A stretch of 64,000 nt of DNA from DATFKA01 sp035268885 (GCA_035268885.1 DATFKA010000060.1:70682-134681), one strand, 5' to 3'. Numbered from the stretch's first letter, positions 35,956-45,136 are shown. Numbers and translations: made by a program. Notes: generated by a model from the sequence alone, not told the origin.

Positions 35956-36408
35956 ATGAAAAACCTTCTGAGCACCGCCTTACTCTGCCTACTTATGATG
36001 GCCTGTGGTCCACAGGAAACCGGAAGTACACAAACCGCAGAAATTGAAGATTTAAAAGCTGAAATCAATACTCTTAAACAAAAAGCAGACTATATGCCAG
36101 GTTTAATCCACAATGTATTCTTTTGGTTACGAGAAGACCTTACAGAGGCCGAACGCGCCGCCTTTCTGGAAGGAGTGAAATCACTGGGCACTATCGACCA
36201 GGTGAGAGCCATTTATATCGGACCACCCGCCAGTACTGAAAAGCGGGAAGTCGTTGATAATTCTTTCAGTTATGCGCTACTCGTGCACTTTGACGATATC
36301 GAAGGGCAGAACGCCTACCAGATTGATCCGATTCACCTGAAATTTGTCGACGATCATCAGGATAAATGGACCAGAGTGACGGTTTATGACAACACCGTTA
36401 TGGAGTAA
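35956..36408 (+). CDS. Dabb (stress-responsive A/B barrel) domain lipoprotein
   Basis: 150 residues: lipobox LMMAC (Cys about 17), a short coiled coil (EIEDLKAEINTLKQKA) and a Dabb domain from about 50, beginning GLIHNVFFWLREDLTEAER and ending LKFVDDHQDKWTRVTVYD. Dabb domains form dimeric ferredoxin-like barrels; the exported lipoprotein version is common in Bacteroidota and has no assigned role. Ends 18 bases before a strong terminator. Confidence 0.87.
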   Translation: MKNLLSTALLCLLMMACGPQETGSTQTAEIEDLKAEINTLKQKADYMPGLIHNVFFWLREDLTEAERAAFLEGVKSLGTIDQVRAIYIGPPASTEKREVVDNSFSYALLVHFDDIEGQNAYQIDPIHLKFVDDHQDKWTRVTVYDNTVME

Positions 36409-36425
36409 GCGCGCGCGCTTCTAAT

Positions 36426-36464
36426 AAAAAAGCCTTGCGCCACTCATTTGCGCAAGGCTTTTTT
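36426..36464. terminator. Strong bidirectional terminator
   Basis: AAAAAAGCCTTGCGC (36426-36440) pairs perfectly with 36450-36464 around nine bases, giving a U tract on both strands. It separates the convergent Dabb and TlpA-like genes. Confidence 0.93.
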
Positions 36465-36489
36465 ATTAACCGCTATGGTTCATTTTTGC

Positions 36490-37917
36490 TTATTCCCCAC
36501 TATTGGCTTCAGCCGCTTTATTTTTATCCATTTCTATGATACGCCCCATCACTTCCCCCAGCTGTTCCGCGCCGATTTTCTTCATGACGATCTTTTTATT
36601 CTTGTCTAGCACGTAGACCTGTGGCGTGGTTTTGACATTATAATCGAGCATATATAAACCATACGGATCAACGGTATGAATCCAGTTCTGGATCTCATTT
36701 TCCGCTACGTATTCCCAACAGCCAGCGATCTCATCACGCTGCTTGGTGCAAACCGCGAGAATCTTGACTCCCTTATCCTTGAATTCGTTGTAAAAATCGC
36801 GCATAAAAGGTGTAGACTCCTTACAATGCCCACAATCATAACGCCAGAAATACAATACGGTATACTCCGAGTCTACTTCGTAGAGCGATATTTTTGATCC
36901 GTCCCGTTTTTGCAGTTTGACATCCGGCGCAATTTTACCGATTAATAAGGGTTCTAATTTACTGGCATCTTCTACAATTTTGTTGAGCTGTTCTTCTTCT
37001 ACCCAGGAGGCCTTACCTTTGGCGTAGTAGTTAAGCGCCAGATGTACATAAATGGCATCTTGCCCAACGATTTTACTAGAAGCGTACTTATTCAGAAATT
37101 GTATCAGATAATATTTATAACTTTCCTCGCTGGGCTCCAACTGGGCCAACACGTTATCAATCGCCTGAATGGTTGAATCTGGCGTCTGGTAATGTAGTTT
37201 TTCGATATAGGTATTAATCCGCTCGAATAAGAAAGGTGTTCGCAGCAATCGAGGATCCCCCAGGTCAATATTGTCAAAGAAATGCCGCCGGGTATAATAC
37301 CAGCTTTGCATTTGCTTTTCTTCTTCTGTACCCGAAAAATCGGGCGTCTCCACCCCTTGATTGGAGCGAATGATCAGTGCGGTAAAACTTTCGGGATGCT
37401 GCTGCAGGATATTCTGTTGATAGTCCACCACCTGCTGATTGATCTTATCTAAATCATTTTGTAGGGTGGCTTTTCTTTGTTCTCCGGCCTCCTGCATCTC
37501 CTGGCTGATCGCCTGTGCCTTAGGACGCACACTACCCAGAAAAGCCAGGTAATCGTAGAACAACTTGTTGGTAGGAGAACCACTAAATTGGATAGCTTCC
37601 GTCAACTGATCTTTTTGGGTTTTAATCTGAAACTGCTGCTCATCTTCTTCGATCAGCAACTGGAAAAAATTATTATCCGGCGCCAATACCACCAGATACA
37701 TACCGGGAGCCAGAGGATTATCACCAGAGAAGGTAAAGGTACCATCTGTATCTACCTGAGTAGTATCCTGAATTAAGGTTTTATCCCCGTAGTAATACCC
37801 CAGGTATAGATTCTCCTGATTGTAGCCCTCAATATCTACCTTGATTTGGTATCCATTTTGGGCGAAAGCCGAAATAGTACAAATAAAAAAGGCTAAAAGC
37901 AGATAAATACGTTGCAT
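36490..37917 (-). CDS. TlpA-like periplasmic thiol:disulfide protein with N-terminal DUF4369-type domain
   Basis: 475 residues, signal peptide ending SAFAQ. The N-terminal beta domain (about 22-125: GYQIKVDIEGYNQENLYLGYYYG) resembles DUF4369. A helical middle (about 125-330) follows. The C-terminal thioredoxin domain (about 335-465) has the redox motif YFWRYDCGHCKESTPFMRDF (CGHC) and the cis-Pro loop KTTPQVYVLDK. It likely reduces or rearranges disulfides in the periplasm. The gene starts 20 bases after pyrB; co-transcription is possible but functionally unrelated. Confidence 0.9.
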   Translation of the reverse strand: MQRIYLLLAFFICTISAFAQNGYQIKVDIEGYNQENLYLGYYYGDKTLIQDTTQVDTDGTFTFSGDNPLAPGMYLVVLAPDNNFFQLLIEEDEQQFQIKTQKDQLTEAIQFSGSPTNKLFYDYLAFLGSVRPKAQAISQEMQEAGEQRKATLQNDLDKINQQVVDYQQNILQQHPESFTALIIRSNQGVETPDFSGTEEEKQMQSWYYTRRHFFDNIDLGDPRLLRTPFLFERINTYIEKLHYQTPDSTIQAIDNVLAQLEPSEESYKYYLIQFLNKYASSKIVGQDAIYVHLALNYYAKGKASWVEEEQLNKIVEDASKLEPLLIGKIAPDVKLQKRDGSKISLYEVDSEYTVLYFWRYDCGHCKESTPFMRDFYNEFKDKGVKILAVCTKQRDEIAGCWEYVAENEIQNWIHTVDPYGLYMLDYNVKTTPQVYVLDKNKKIVMKKIGAEQLGEVMGRIIEMDKNKAAEANSGE

Positions 37918-37937
37918 ATTGGTTTTGTGTTAAGCAC

Positions 37938-38882
37938 TTACTGAGCAGCCAGTAAATACAGAACGGCCATCCTGACGGCCACTCCGTTTTCCACTTGCTG
38001 TAAAATAATTGAATGCTCCGAATCGGCCACCGCACTGGTGATTTCCACCCCGCGATTGATCGGTCCGGGATGCATAATTACAATCGGACGATTCAGACTA
38101 TCTAATAACTCCTTATTGACCCCAAAATATTGTGCATATTCACGCAAAGAAGGAAAATATTTAATGTCTTGCCGTTCCAGCTGTATGCGTAGAACATTAG
38201 CAATGTCGCACCAGTTCAACGTCTTGCGAATATCATAAGAAACCCTTACCCCCAGCTTGCCAATGTGCTTTGGAATTAAGGTGGGGGGACCACAAACTTC
38301 TACCTCTGCTCCCAATTTCTTCAGGCAAAAAATATTACTCAAGGCCACCCTGGAATGGAGAATATCCCCCAGAATGGCTACTTTTTTGCCTTTGAGCTCA
38401 CCTACTTTTTCCCGCATGGAAAAAGCATCCAGCAAGGCCTGGGTGGGATGCTCGTGCGTACCGTCACCGGCATTAATGATATTGGCATCAATGTGTTGAG
38501 CCAGAAACTGATGTGCCCCCGGGGCCGGATGCCGCATGACGACCATATCCACTTTCATGGAAAGGATATTATTAACCGTATCCAACAGGGTTTCTCCTTT
38601 TTTGACCGAAGAGGAGGAAGCAGAGAAATTCACCACATCGGCCGAGAGTCGCTTTTCTGCCAGTTCGAAAGAAATGCGCGTCCGGGTTGAATTTTCAAAA
38701 AAGAGGTTTGCAATCGTTACATCTCGTAAAGAAGGAACCTTTTTGATCGGACGGTTAATGACCTCCTTGAAATTATCAGCCGTTTGAAAGATCAGCTGGA
38801 TATCTGCTGGTTGAAGATCTTTAATACCCAGTAAATGACGGGTACTCAGCTGCTGTGTGATGTTTTCGCTCATAGCTTTCAT
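37938..38882 (-). CDS. pyrB: Aspartate carbamoyltransferase catalytic subunit
   Basis: 314 residues, usual length. Carbamoyl phosphate motif FFENSTRTRISFE (about 56-68), KGETLLDT, MRHPAPGA (about 117), DGTHEHPTQALLDAF (about 140) and the C-terminal MHPGPINRGVEI. It makes carbamoyl aspartate in pyrimidine synthesis. The start overlaps the pyrR stop (TAATG). A second ATG three codons in is possible. No pyrI regulatory subunit follows, so the enzyme may be a simple trimer. Confidence 0.96.
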   Translation of the reverse strand: MKAMSENITQQLSTRHLLGIKDLQPADIQLIFQTADNFKEVINRPIKKVPSLRDVTIANLFFENSTRTRISFELAEKRLSADVVNFSASSSSVKKGETLLDTVNNILSMKVDMVVMRHPAPGAHQFLAQHIDANIINAGDGTHEHPTQALLDAFSMREKVGELKGKKVAILGDILHSRVALSNIFCLKKLGAEVEVCGPPTLIPKHIGKLGVRVSYDIRKTLNWCDIANVLRIQLERQDIKYFPSLREYAQYFGVNKELLDSLNRPIVIMHPGPINRGVEITSAVADSEHSIILQQVENGVAVRMAVLYLLAAQ

Positions 38883-39478
38883 TAGGCATTTTGTTGGGCA
38901 ATGTGTTCCTTAAAGGTCTCCTTACTGTTGAATAAGGTCACCTGATTGGCCGTCATATCGTCACTCCATTCCACGTAGACGTACTCATCATCCAAAGCGT
39001 CGATTTTAATCCCCGTAAAGGTCGACTCAATGGGCAGATGCCGATTGAAACGCCGATCAATCAGGGTCAGCAGTTCTACACTGGCCGGCCGGCCGTAATG
39101 GTTTAGGGCCGTCAGACCCGCCTGAACCGTACGACCGGTATAAAGCACATCGTCTACCAGCACTACATTTTTATTTTCTACCAGAAAGTCAATATCGGTT
39201 ACGTAGGCCTCCAGGGGCTTTTCCCGCCTCCGGAAATCATCCCGATAAAAGGTAATATCCAACTTACCCACCTTGAGGTGCTGGATATTCAGTTCCTGAC
39301 GCAGGATGGTAACCAGATATTCCGCTAGTTTTACCCCACGGGGTTGTAGGCCAATGATACAGGTATCCTGAAAATCATTGAATTCCTCTGCCAACTGATG
39401 CGCCAGGCGCTTCACCATTAGCTGAAAATGGGTAGTGTCGACAATTACTCTGGAGGTATAAGATGCTCTGGCTTCCAT
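38882..39478 (-). CDS. pyrR: PyrR-type bifunctional pyr regulator/uracil phosphoribosyltransferase
   Basis: 198 residues with the phosphoribosyltransferase fold; the PRPP loop is NVVLVDDVLYTGRTVQAGL (about 107-125), with upstream IIGLQPRGVKLAEYL and DITFYRDDFRRRE as in PyrR. In Gram-positives PyrR binds pyr mRNA; here no pyr leader with attenuator is visible between glnS and pyrR (nine-base gap), so RNA-level control of this operon is not evident and enzymatic UPRT activity is the safer call. Overlaps pyrB. Confidence 0.92.
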   Translation of the reverse strand: MEARASYTSRVIVDTTHFQLMVKRLAHQLAEEFNDFQDTCIIGLQPRGVKLAEYLVTILRQELNIQHLKVGKLDITFYRDDFRRREKPLEAYVTDIDFLVENKNVVLVDDVLYTGRTVQAGLTALNHYGRPASVELLTLIDRRFNRHLPIESTFTGIKIDALDDEYVYVEWSDDMTANQVTLFNSKETFKEHIAQQNA

Positions 39479-39487
39479 GCAATCCGT

Positions 39488-41191
39488 TTATTTCTTATTC
39501 TTTTGTTGCTTCTTCTTTTTGGCCCAAGTATCCCGTAGAGTTACCGTTAAATTAAAAATGGGATTTTCGGGCGTGCTATCCTCATCCGCACAGTAGTAAC
39601 CCAGGCGCATGAACTGAAAACGCTCTCCGGGCTTTGCCGCTACCAGACCGGGTTCGACGTAGGCCTTCTCGATTACCTTCAGGGAATCCGGATTCAAGAA
39701 CGCCATAAAATCCTGATCCGGATCACTTAGGGGTTCCTCCTCAGAAAACAGCGTGCTGTATTGGCGCACCTCGGCCGTTTTGGCATGCGGTACCGACACC
39801 CAATGCAAGGTTCCCTTTGCTTTAATTCCCGAAGTATCCTCTCCAGACTTACTATCCGGATAATAGCTGCAATGCACCTCGGCAACTTCCCCGGTTTCGG
39901 GGTCTTTGACAAAGTCATCACAGTGAATAATATACGCATTTTTCAGACGAACATTACGTCCCGGTCCCAGTCGAAAAAACTTTTTGGGCGGATCTTCCAT
40001 GAAATCGGCCCGCTCGATGTATAATTCCCGGGAAAAAGGAAGCATGCGCGTAGCGGGGTTTTCTTCTTCCGGATTATTAATGGCTTCCAGTTCTTCACTT
40101 TCTCCTTCCGGGTAATTAGTGATCACTACTTTTAATGGATTTAAAACCGCCATGACCCGATCCGTCTCCCGGTTGAGTTGCTGACGCACAAAGTATTCCA
40201 GCAGGCTCATTTCGATGACATTATCCCTCTTGGCTACTCCCGTACGATTACAAAAATCTACAATCGCCTCCGGCGGATAGCCGCGTCGACGCATGCCCGA
40301 AATGGTTGGCATTCGCGGATCGTCCCAACCCGTTACCACTCCTTCTTCTACCAGGCGCAACAAACGACGCTTGGAGGTGATCATGTAGGCCACATTCATT
40401 CGGGCAAATTCAATTTGCCGGGAAGGAAAGATCTCCAGTTTCTCGATGAGCCAGTTGTACAAGGGGCGATGATGACGAAACTCCAGTGAACACAGAGAAT
40501 GGGTCACTTCTTCAATGGCATCCGATTGGCCGTGCGCAAAATCGTACATCGGATATACATTCCACTTGTCACCCGTACGGTGATGGGGCGCCCGCTTAAT
40601 GCGGTAAAGCACCGGATCGCGCATTTGTAAATTAGGAGAACCCATATCGATTTTAGCCCTTAGTACGCGTGTACCATCCGGGTATTCACCGGCCACCATA
40701 CCTTCAAAGAGCTCCATATTTTCCTCAACCGGGCGATCGCGGTAGGGGCTATTCGTACCGGGTGTCGTGGTATCCCCCTTCATTTCCGCCATCTCTTCTG
40801 CGGTAGAATCATCGACATAAGCCAGGCCCTTACGGATTAGCTTTTTGGCGAATTCATATAGTTGATCAAAGTAATCGGAGGCGTAATATTCACCCGCCCA
40901 TTCAAAACCCAACCAGGCCACATCCCGACGAATACTATCTACGTATTCGGTGCTTTCTGTAGCGGGGTTGGTATCATCAAAACGCAGATTACACTGTCCG
41001 TTATAGCGTTTCGCGATGCCAAAATTAATGGTAATGGCTTTGGCATGACCAATGTGCAGGTACCCGTTGGGCTCCGGAGGGAAACGGGTCTGAATCTTGT
41101 CATGCTTCTGATTAGCCAAATCCTCTTCTATGATTTGCTCAATAAAATTGAGCGATCTTTCTTCGTTGGTATCTTTTTGCTTATTGCTCAT
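39488..41191 (-). CDS. glnS: Glutamine--tRNA ligase
   Basis: 567 residues, class I synthetase. RFPPEPNGYLHIGHAKAI (HIGH, about 42-58), NLRFDDTNP, the MITSKRRLLRLV motif standing for KMSKS at about 275, and the C-terminal anticodon-binding barrels with PKKFFRLGPGRNVRLKNAY. It ends in a Lys-rich tail (KKKKQQKNKK). Charges tRNA-Gln directly. Lies five bases after argS and nine before pyrR on the same strand. Confidence 0.97.
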   Translation of the reverse strand: MSNKQKDTNEERSLNFIEQIIEEDLANQKHDKIQTRFPPEPNGYLHIGHAKAITINFGIAKRYNGQCNLRFDDTNPATESTEYVDSIRRDVAWLGFEWAGEYYASDYFDQLYEFAKKLIRKGLAYVDDSTAEEMAEMKGDTTTPGTNSPYRDRPVEENMELFEGMVAGEYPDGTRVLRAKIDMGSPNLQMRDPVLYRIKRAPHHRTGDKWNVYPMYDFAHGQSDAIEEVTHSLCSLEFRHHRPLYNWLIEKLEIFPSRQIEFARMNVAYMITSKRRLLRLVEEGVVTGWDDPRMPTISGMRRRGYPPEAIVDFCNRTGVAKRDNVIEMSLLEYFVRQQLNRETDRVMAVLNPLKVVITNYPEGESEELEAINNPEEENPATRMLPFSRELYIERADFMEDPPKKFFRLGPGRNVRLKNAYIIHCDDFVKDPETGEVAEVHCSYYPDSKSGEDTSGIKAKGTLHWVSVPHAKTAEVRQYSTLFSEEEPLSDPDQDFMAFLNPDSLKVIEKAYVEPGLVAAKPGERFQFMRLGYYCADEDSTPENPIFNLTVTLRDTWAKKKKQQKNKK

Positions 41192-41196
41192 ATCAT

Positions 41197-43041
41197 TTAC
41201 ATTTTTTCGGGCATCTCAATGCCGAGTAGGTCCATCCCCGTTTGGAGGGTCTTAGCGATCGTTTTACTCAATTGTATACGGAAGGCTTTGGCCGCCTCCG
41301 TTTCTGCGTTTAATATAGAATAATCTGTATAAAACTTATGAAACCCTTTAGCCAGATTATAACAATAGCTGGCTACTGCCGAAGGATCAAATTCTTCGGC
41401 CGCCACCTGAATGGTAGCGGGGAAATCAAAAAGTTGTAGAATTAAGGCTTTTTCCTGATCGGCCAGGTTCTGGTAGTCCTGAGCAATGGACACGTCTTGT
41501 TCTCCTGCTTTACGCAAAACCGAACGAATCCGCACGTAGGCATTTTGCACATAAGGCCCCGTTTGTCCCTGCATATCTACCGATTCTTTCGGATTAAAGG
41601 TCATTCGCTTTTGTGGATTGACCTTGATAATGAAGAATTTTAGGGCTGCCAGTCCAATTTGCCGGATAATTTCCCCCTGGGCTTCTTTGCTTAGCGCCTC
41701 CAGGCTGCCTCTTTCCTGACTATTATTACGGGCTTCCCGGACAACCTCATCCATCAGGTCGTCCGCATCTACCACCGTACCTTCCCGTGATTTCATCTTA
41801 CCCGTCGGCAGATCAACCATTCCATAGGAAAGGTGGTGCATACCCGCTGCGTAAGGCTCACCCAGCTTTTTAAGGGTCTCGAATAATACCTGGAAGTGAT
41901 AATTTTGCTCATCGGCAACCACGTAGACCATTTTGTCTACCCCAAAGTCCTGATAACGCAATTGTGCCGTACCAATATCCTGCGTGATATAAACAGCCGT
42001 ACCATCACTCCGCAGTACCAGTTTGTGGTCCAGCTTCACATCCGTCAGATCAATCCATACGGAGCCGTCTTCCTTTTCATAAAACACTCCCTCAGATAAG
42101 CCCTTATCAATAGTTTCTTTACCTAACAAATAGGTGTCGGACTCGTAGTACAATTTATCGAAACTAACCCCCAGGCGATCGTAAGTGACTTCAAAGCCGG
42201 CGTAAACCCAGGCGTTCATTTTTGCCCATAAGCTGCGCACCTCCGCATCGCCTGCTTCCCAGTCCAGGAGCATTTGTTTAGCTTGCTTTCCCAGCTTACT
42301 GTATTCATTGAAGTAGGTATTTTTATAAGCTTTGAAGAAAGCCGTTTCGTCTTGATCTTCTTTTGCCTTATCGGCAAAAATGGATTGGCCGACATCGCTG
42401 GTTTGCCAGGCAGCGTACTCTTCCTTGAATTTCTGCTCGAATAAGACATAATACTTTCCGACAAAATGGTCACTTTTCAGCTCCGCAGCTTCCGGGGTGT
42501 CTCCGTCTCCAAACAGTTTCCAGGCCAGCATACTTTTACAAATGGCGATGCCCCGGTCGTTAACGATTTGTACCCGCACGACTTCGTAACCAGCGGCTTC
42601 CAAAATTTTGGAAGTAGACCAACCCAGAAGAATGTTTCGGATGTGCCCCAGGTGTAAAGGCTTATTGGTATTTGGGGAGGAGAATTCCACCATCACTTTT
42701 TGACCATTAGCTGGAAAATAACCGTAATTGGGCGTATCACTAACCGAAAGTAGAAAATCCCGCCAGTAGTCTTCACTAACGCTTAGGTTGAGAAACCCCT
42801 TGATCACGTTAAAGCTGGTGAGCTGTGGCAGTTTATCCGTTAAAAAGGCCCCTAATTCTTCACCGATTTGCACAGGACTCTTTTTTGCGGCTTTGGTAAA
42901 GGGAAAGACCACCACCGTGAAATCTCCCTCAAATTCCTTCCGGGTATTGCTGAGTGCTATTTTATCAGTCGTCGTATCCAGATCGTAAAGCGCCTTCACG
43001 CCTTCGACAACAGCTTCCTGAATGATTTGCGTAATATCCAT
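41197..43041 (-). CDS. argS: Arginine--tRNA ligase
   Basis: 614 residues. N-terminal additive domain (DLDTTTDKIALSNTRKEFEGD), signature EFSSPNTNKPLHLGHIRNI (HLGH about 132), KMSxR equivalent GKMKSREGTVVDADDL at about 405, and a C-terminal DALR anticodon-binding domain ending MDLLGIEMPEKM. First gene of the likely argS-glnS-pyrR-pyrB operon; the 85-base gap before rsmD contains no obvious terminator. Confidence 0.97.
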   Translation of the reverse strand: MDITQIIQEAVVEGVKALYDLDTTTDKIALSNTRKEFEGDFTVVVFPFTKAAKKSPVQIGEELGAFLTDKLPQLTSFNVIKGFLNLSVSEDYWRDFLLSVSDTPNYGYFPANGQKVMVEFSSPNTNKPLHLGHIRNILLGWSTSKILEAAGYEVVRVQIVNDRGIAICKSMLAWKLFGDGDTPEAAELKSDHFVGKYYVLFEQKFKEEYAAWQTSDVGQSIFADKAKEDQDETAFFKAYKNTYFNEYSKLGKQAKQMLLDWEAGDAEVRSLWAKMNAWVYAGFEVTYDRLGVSFDKLYYESDTYLLGKETIDKGLSEGVFYEKEDGSVWIDLTDVKLDHKLVLRSDGTAVYITQDIGTAQLRYQDFGVDKMVYVVADEQNYHFQVLFETLKKLGEPYAAGMHHLSYGMVDLPTGKMKSREGTVVDADDLMDEVVREARNNSQERGSLEALSKEAQGEIIRQIGLAALKFFIIKVNPQKRMTFNPKESVDMQGQTGPYVQNAYVRIRSVLRKAGEQDVSIAQDYQNLADQEKALILQLFDFPATIQVAAEEFDPSAVASYCYNLAKGFHKFYTDYSILNAETEAAKAFRIQLSKTIAKTLQTGMDLLGIEMPEKM

Positions 43042-43126
43042 CTAAAATAGTTTATGTGCTGCCAAGCAGCGGTTCACCGCCCGCAAAGCTATTGATTTTG
43101 TGCCAAAAAACAATTTAAATCAGGGC

Positions 43127-43690
43127 TTAGTTCCCCGGAGGAGGAGTTGGTGAATAATTGAAAATGGTGAAAATAGTTTTACCGTAGTGGCGTTCGTCCA
43201 GATAATGAGGATGCGATTTAAAATCGTGATGAGGATTGTGCTCCAGCACGAACCATCCTTCTGCTCTGAGGAGTTGATGCTTAAAAATATGATCCGGAAT
43301 GCTGTCCAGATTAGGTAGTGGGTAAGGAGGGCCAGCGAAGATATAATCGTAGTCTTCTCCACAATTGGCCACAAACTTGAAAACATCGCCCTTAACGATG
43401 CGTAGTTTATCCTCAATATCCAGCTCCCGCGCGGTCTTCTTCACGAAAGCCACACAGCCGTAAAATTTATCTACGTACGTAACATCCGTTGAGCCCCGTG
43501 AGATAAATTCGTAGCTATGGTTACCCGTTCCGCCAAAAAGATCCAGTACTTTTAAGTTAGAGAAATCAAAGTGATTCATCAAAACATTAAAAAGACCTTC
43601 CTTAGCGATATCGGTTGTTGGACGAGTAGGCCAGTTCTTAGCGGGCGGATTAAACCGTCTGCCGCCGAATTCACCACTAATGATGCGCAT
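43127..43690 (-). CDS. rsmD: RsmD-type RNA guanine-N2 methyltransferase, altered catalytic motif
   Basis: 187 residues from the ATG at 43690 (MRIISGEFGGRRFNPPAKNW), matching the canonical RsmD start; a longer form from 43732 would overlap DUF3822. Motifs: RPTTDIAKEGLFNVL (about 25), VLDLFGGTGNHSYEFISRG (SAM loop, about 48-66), VKGDVFKF and the catalytic region YDYIFAGPPYPLP. RsmD normally has (D/N)PPY or DPPF; here residue 120 is Gly (codon GGC, one base from GAC). RsmD methylates G966 of 16S rRNA. The next upstream gene is DUF3822, a common neighbour in this phylum. Confidence 0.9.
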   Translation of the reverse strand: MRIISGEFGGRRFNPPAKNWPTRPTTDIAKEGLFNVLMNHFDFSNLKVLDLFGGTGNHSYEFISRGSTDVTYVDKFYGCVAFVKKTARELDIEDKLRIVKGDVFKFVANCGEDYDYIFAGPPYPLPNLDSIPDHIFKHQLLRAEGWFVLEHNPHHDFKSHPHYLDERHYGKTIFTIFNYSPTPPPGN

Positions 43691-43718
43691 AATTCTCTCT
43701 TTAATCGAAAAATAAAGG

Positions 43719-44561
43719 TTATAATGCTGCAACAGCTGGAAGGGTCAATAAGTTGGCTGGAACCCTACTCAGTTCGGCAGACACCTGCAAGGGACGAGGC
43801 GGACCCAATAAAACCGGCTGATCAAGATATTGAACCAATATCTTATAAAAATCATGATCAGGATGGAACCCACCAAGGTAAAATACGGCTGTATTCGTCT
43901 GCTTAATCGGAAATTGGTTAAAGATTAAACCTATGTAATAGATCAGCTGAGCGGCTTCGTAGACCGTGAAGACGTTCGAATAATGTAAAAGATCCTCTTT
44001 CCACAGGATCACCATCAATCGGTGTCCGCTCAAATAAAGATATAAGCGATTGCTAGCAGCAGAATGGTGTCGTGCGCCTAATTTAACCAGCTGACTAATA
44101 CTGTGGGTATGGGTGGCCTCCGGAAATCGTTCTTGTGACCATTCTGCTAAAAAGTGATGCAAACCATACACATTAACCAGGTGATCTGCCGATCGCTGGT
44201 CACTGCGAATGACGTACCGCTCGGATAAATCCGTCACCTGTTGTAAATAAGAATCATTAGCACTGGCCTGGTAGAGTTTTTTAGGGACCAATGTATAGTA
44301 GGCCCCACAAGAGGTAATGATCTGCTCCTGATAAGAACGATTCAGTAAAGGATCCGTGCGAAAAAAATATTCAAACTCTGAATAAGAATGCGAAGAGATG
44401 GCCTGCCCCAGGCTATATGATCTAAAGACGAGAATACGGCCCGAACCATCAACCACCATATAATCAAAACTGTCCATCCCAACCAGGATGGACAGTTTTG
44501 ATTTGGACGTTGGAAGATCAGTCAGATTACCTTCCGCGATATTTATTTTTAGCCCTCCCAA
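43719..44561 (-). CDS. DUF3822 family protein
   Basis: 280 residues from a TTG at 44561 that overlaps the end of the upstream gene by 13 bases. The first ATG (44477) would remove the conserved opening strand KLSILVGMDSFDYMVVDG, so TTG is preferred. Two similar halves of an actin/hsp70-like fold seem likely, e.g. HHSAASNRLYLYLSGHRLMVIL and TAVFYLGGFHPDHDFYKILVQYL. DUF3822 is specific to Bacteroidota, unstudied, and regularly next to rsmD. An 18-bp perfect hairpin lies 59-100 bases into the gene. Confidence 0.85.
   Translation of the reverse strand: MGGLKINIAEGNLTDLPTSKSKLSILVGMDSFDYMVVDGSGRILVFRSYSLGQAISSHSYSEFEYFFRTDPLLNRSYQEQIITSCGAYYTLVPKKLYQASANDSYLQQVTDLSERYVIRSDQRSADHLVNVYGLHHFLAEWSQERFPEATHTHSISQLVKLGARHHSAASNRLYLYLSGHRLMVILWKEDLLHYSNVFTVYEAAQLIYYIGLIFNQFPIKQTNTAVFYLGGFHPDHDFYKILVQYLDQPVLLGPPRPLQVSAELSRVPANLLTLPAVAAL
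44462..44503. other. 18-bp perfect inverted repeat inside the DUF3822 gene
   Basis: AATCAAAACTGTCCATCC (44462-44479) is the exact reverse complement of 44486-44503, with the loop CAACCA. It lies near the 5' end of the DUF3822 coding region, and the internal ATG at 44477 is inside one arm. No T run follows on the minus strand. Confidence 0.85.
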
Positions 44562-45136
44562 TTACCAGCGAGGTTTGGAGCGTAAAGACTACCAAATTTC
44601 AGTGGTTTTTCCGGGTCATAGTTCTGGTCGTACCGACGATAGCTAGGATCACCGAATTTACCCATGAACTCTTTCCAGGGAATACCCACTTCGACCACTG
44701 GCACCTTCGTTTTTTGGTACTCGATTACCCTGGCTTCGATATTAAAGGTTTCTCTGGAATAAGGCACATACCGAAGAGAATCAAAATTATATATCTTAAG
44801 CATTCTCCGCATAGAATCTGCGGCCGGACGCAGAATCGTATCGTATTCAATCTGTCCGGTAAAATTAGGATCATCCGGGTCACCAAGTACTTTGATGATT
44901 CGGAAATCACCATTCTCCAGCACATCGGCTAAAGTGTCAAAGTTGGAAGCGAATTCGCCGGTAATATCACGATAGGCTTCCTGAGCGGTACGCACTTTCA
45001 TCAGCTTGGCGGTCACTGCATTTCTTCTTTTTTCCGTTTCGTTTTTAAATGCAATGGGCTCGGCAATACTTGAGTATAGCGCATAGACCAAAAAGATGGC
45101 GATCAATACAAGAATAAGGTTAATTACTAATCTCAT
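44549..45136 (-). CDS. Single-span membrane protein with pseudopilin-like N-terminal helix
   Basis: 195 residues from the ATG at 45136 (MRLVINLILVLIAIFLVYAL); a TTG seven codons upstream also reads in frame. One membrane helix is followed by RRNAVTAKLMKVRTAQEAYRD and TGEFASNFDTLADVLENGDF, a pattern recalling the extended helix and early domain of type II pseudopilins, although there is no prepilin peptidase site. The C-terminal part (about 120-195) is a small periplasmic domain. The function is unknown. The 3' end overlaps the DUF3822 start, so the two are likely coupled. Confidence 0.8.
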   Translation of the reverse strand: MRLVINLILVLIAIFLVYALYSSIAEPIAFKNETEKRRNAVTAKLMKVRTAQEAYRDITGEFASNFDTLADVLENGDFRIIKVLGDPDDPNFTGQIEYDTILRPAADSMRRMLKIYNFDSLRYVPYSRETFNIEARVIEYQKTKVPVVEVGIPWKEFMGKFGDPSYRRYDQNYDPEKPLKFGSLYAPNLAGNWEG

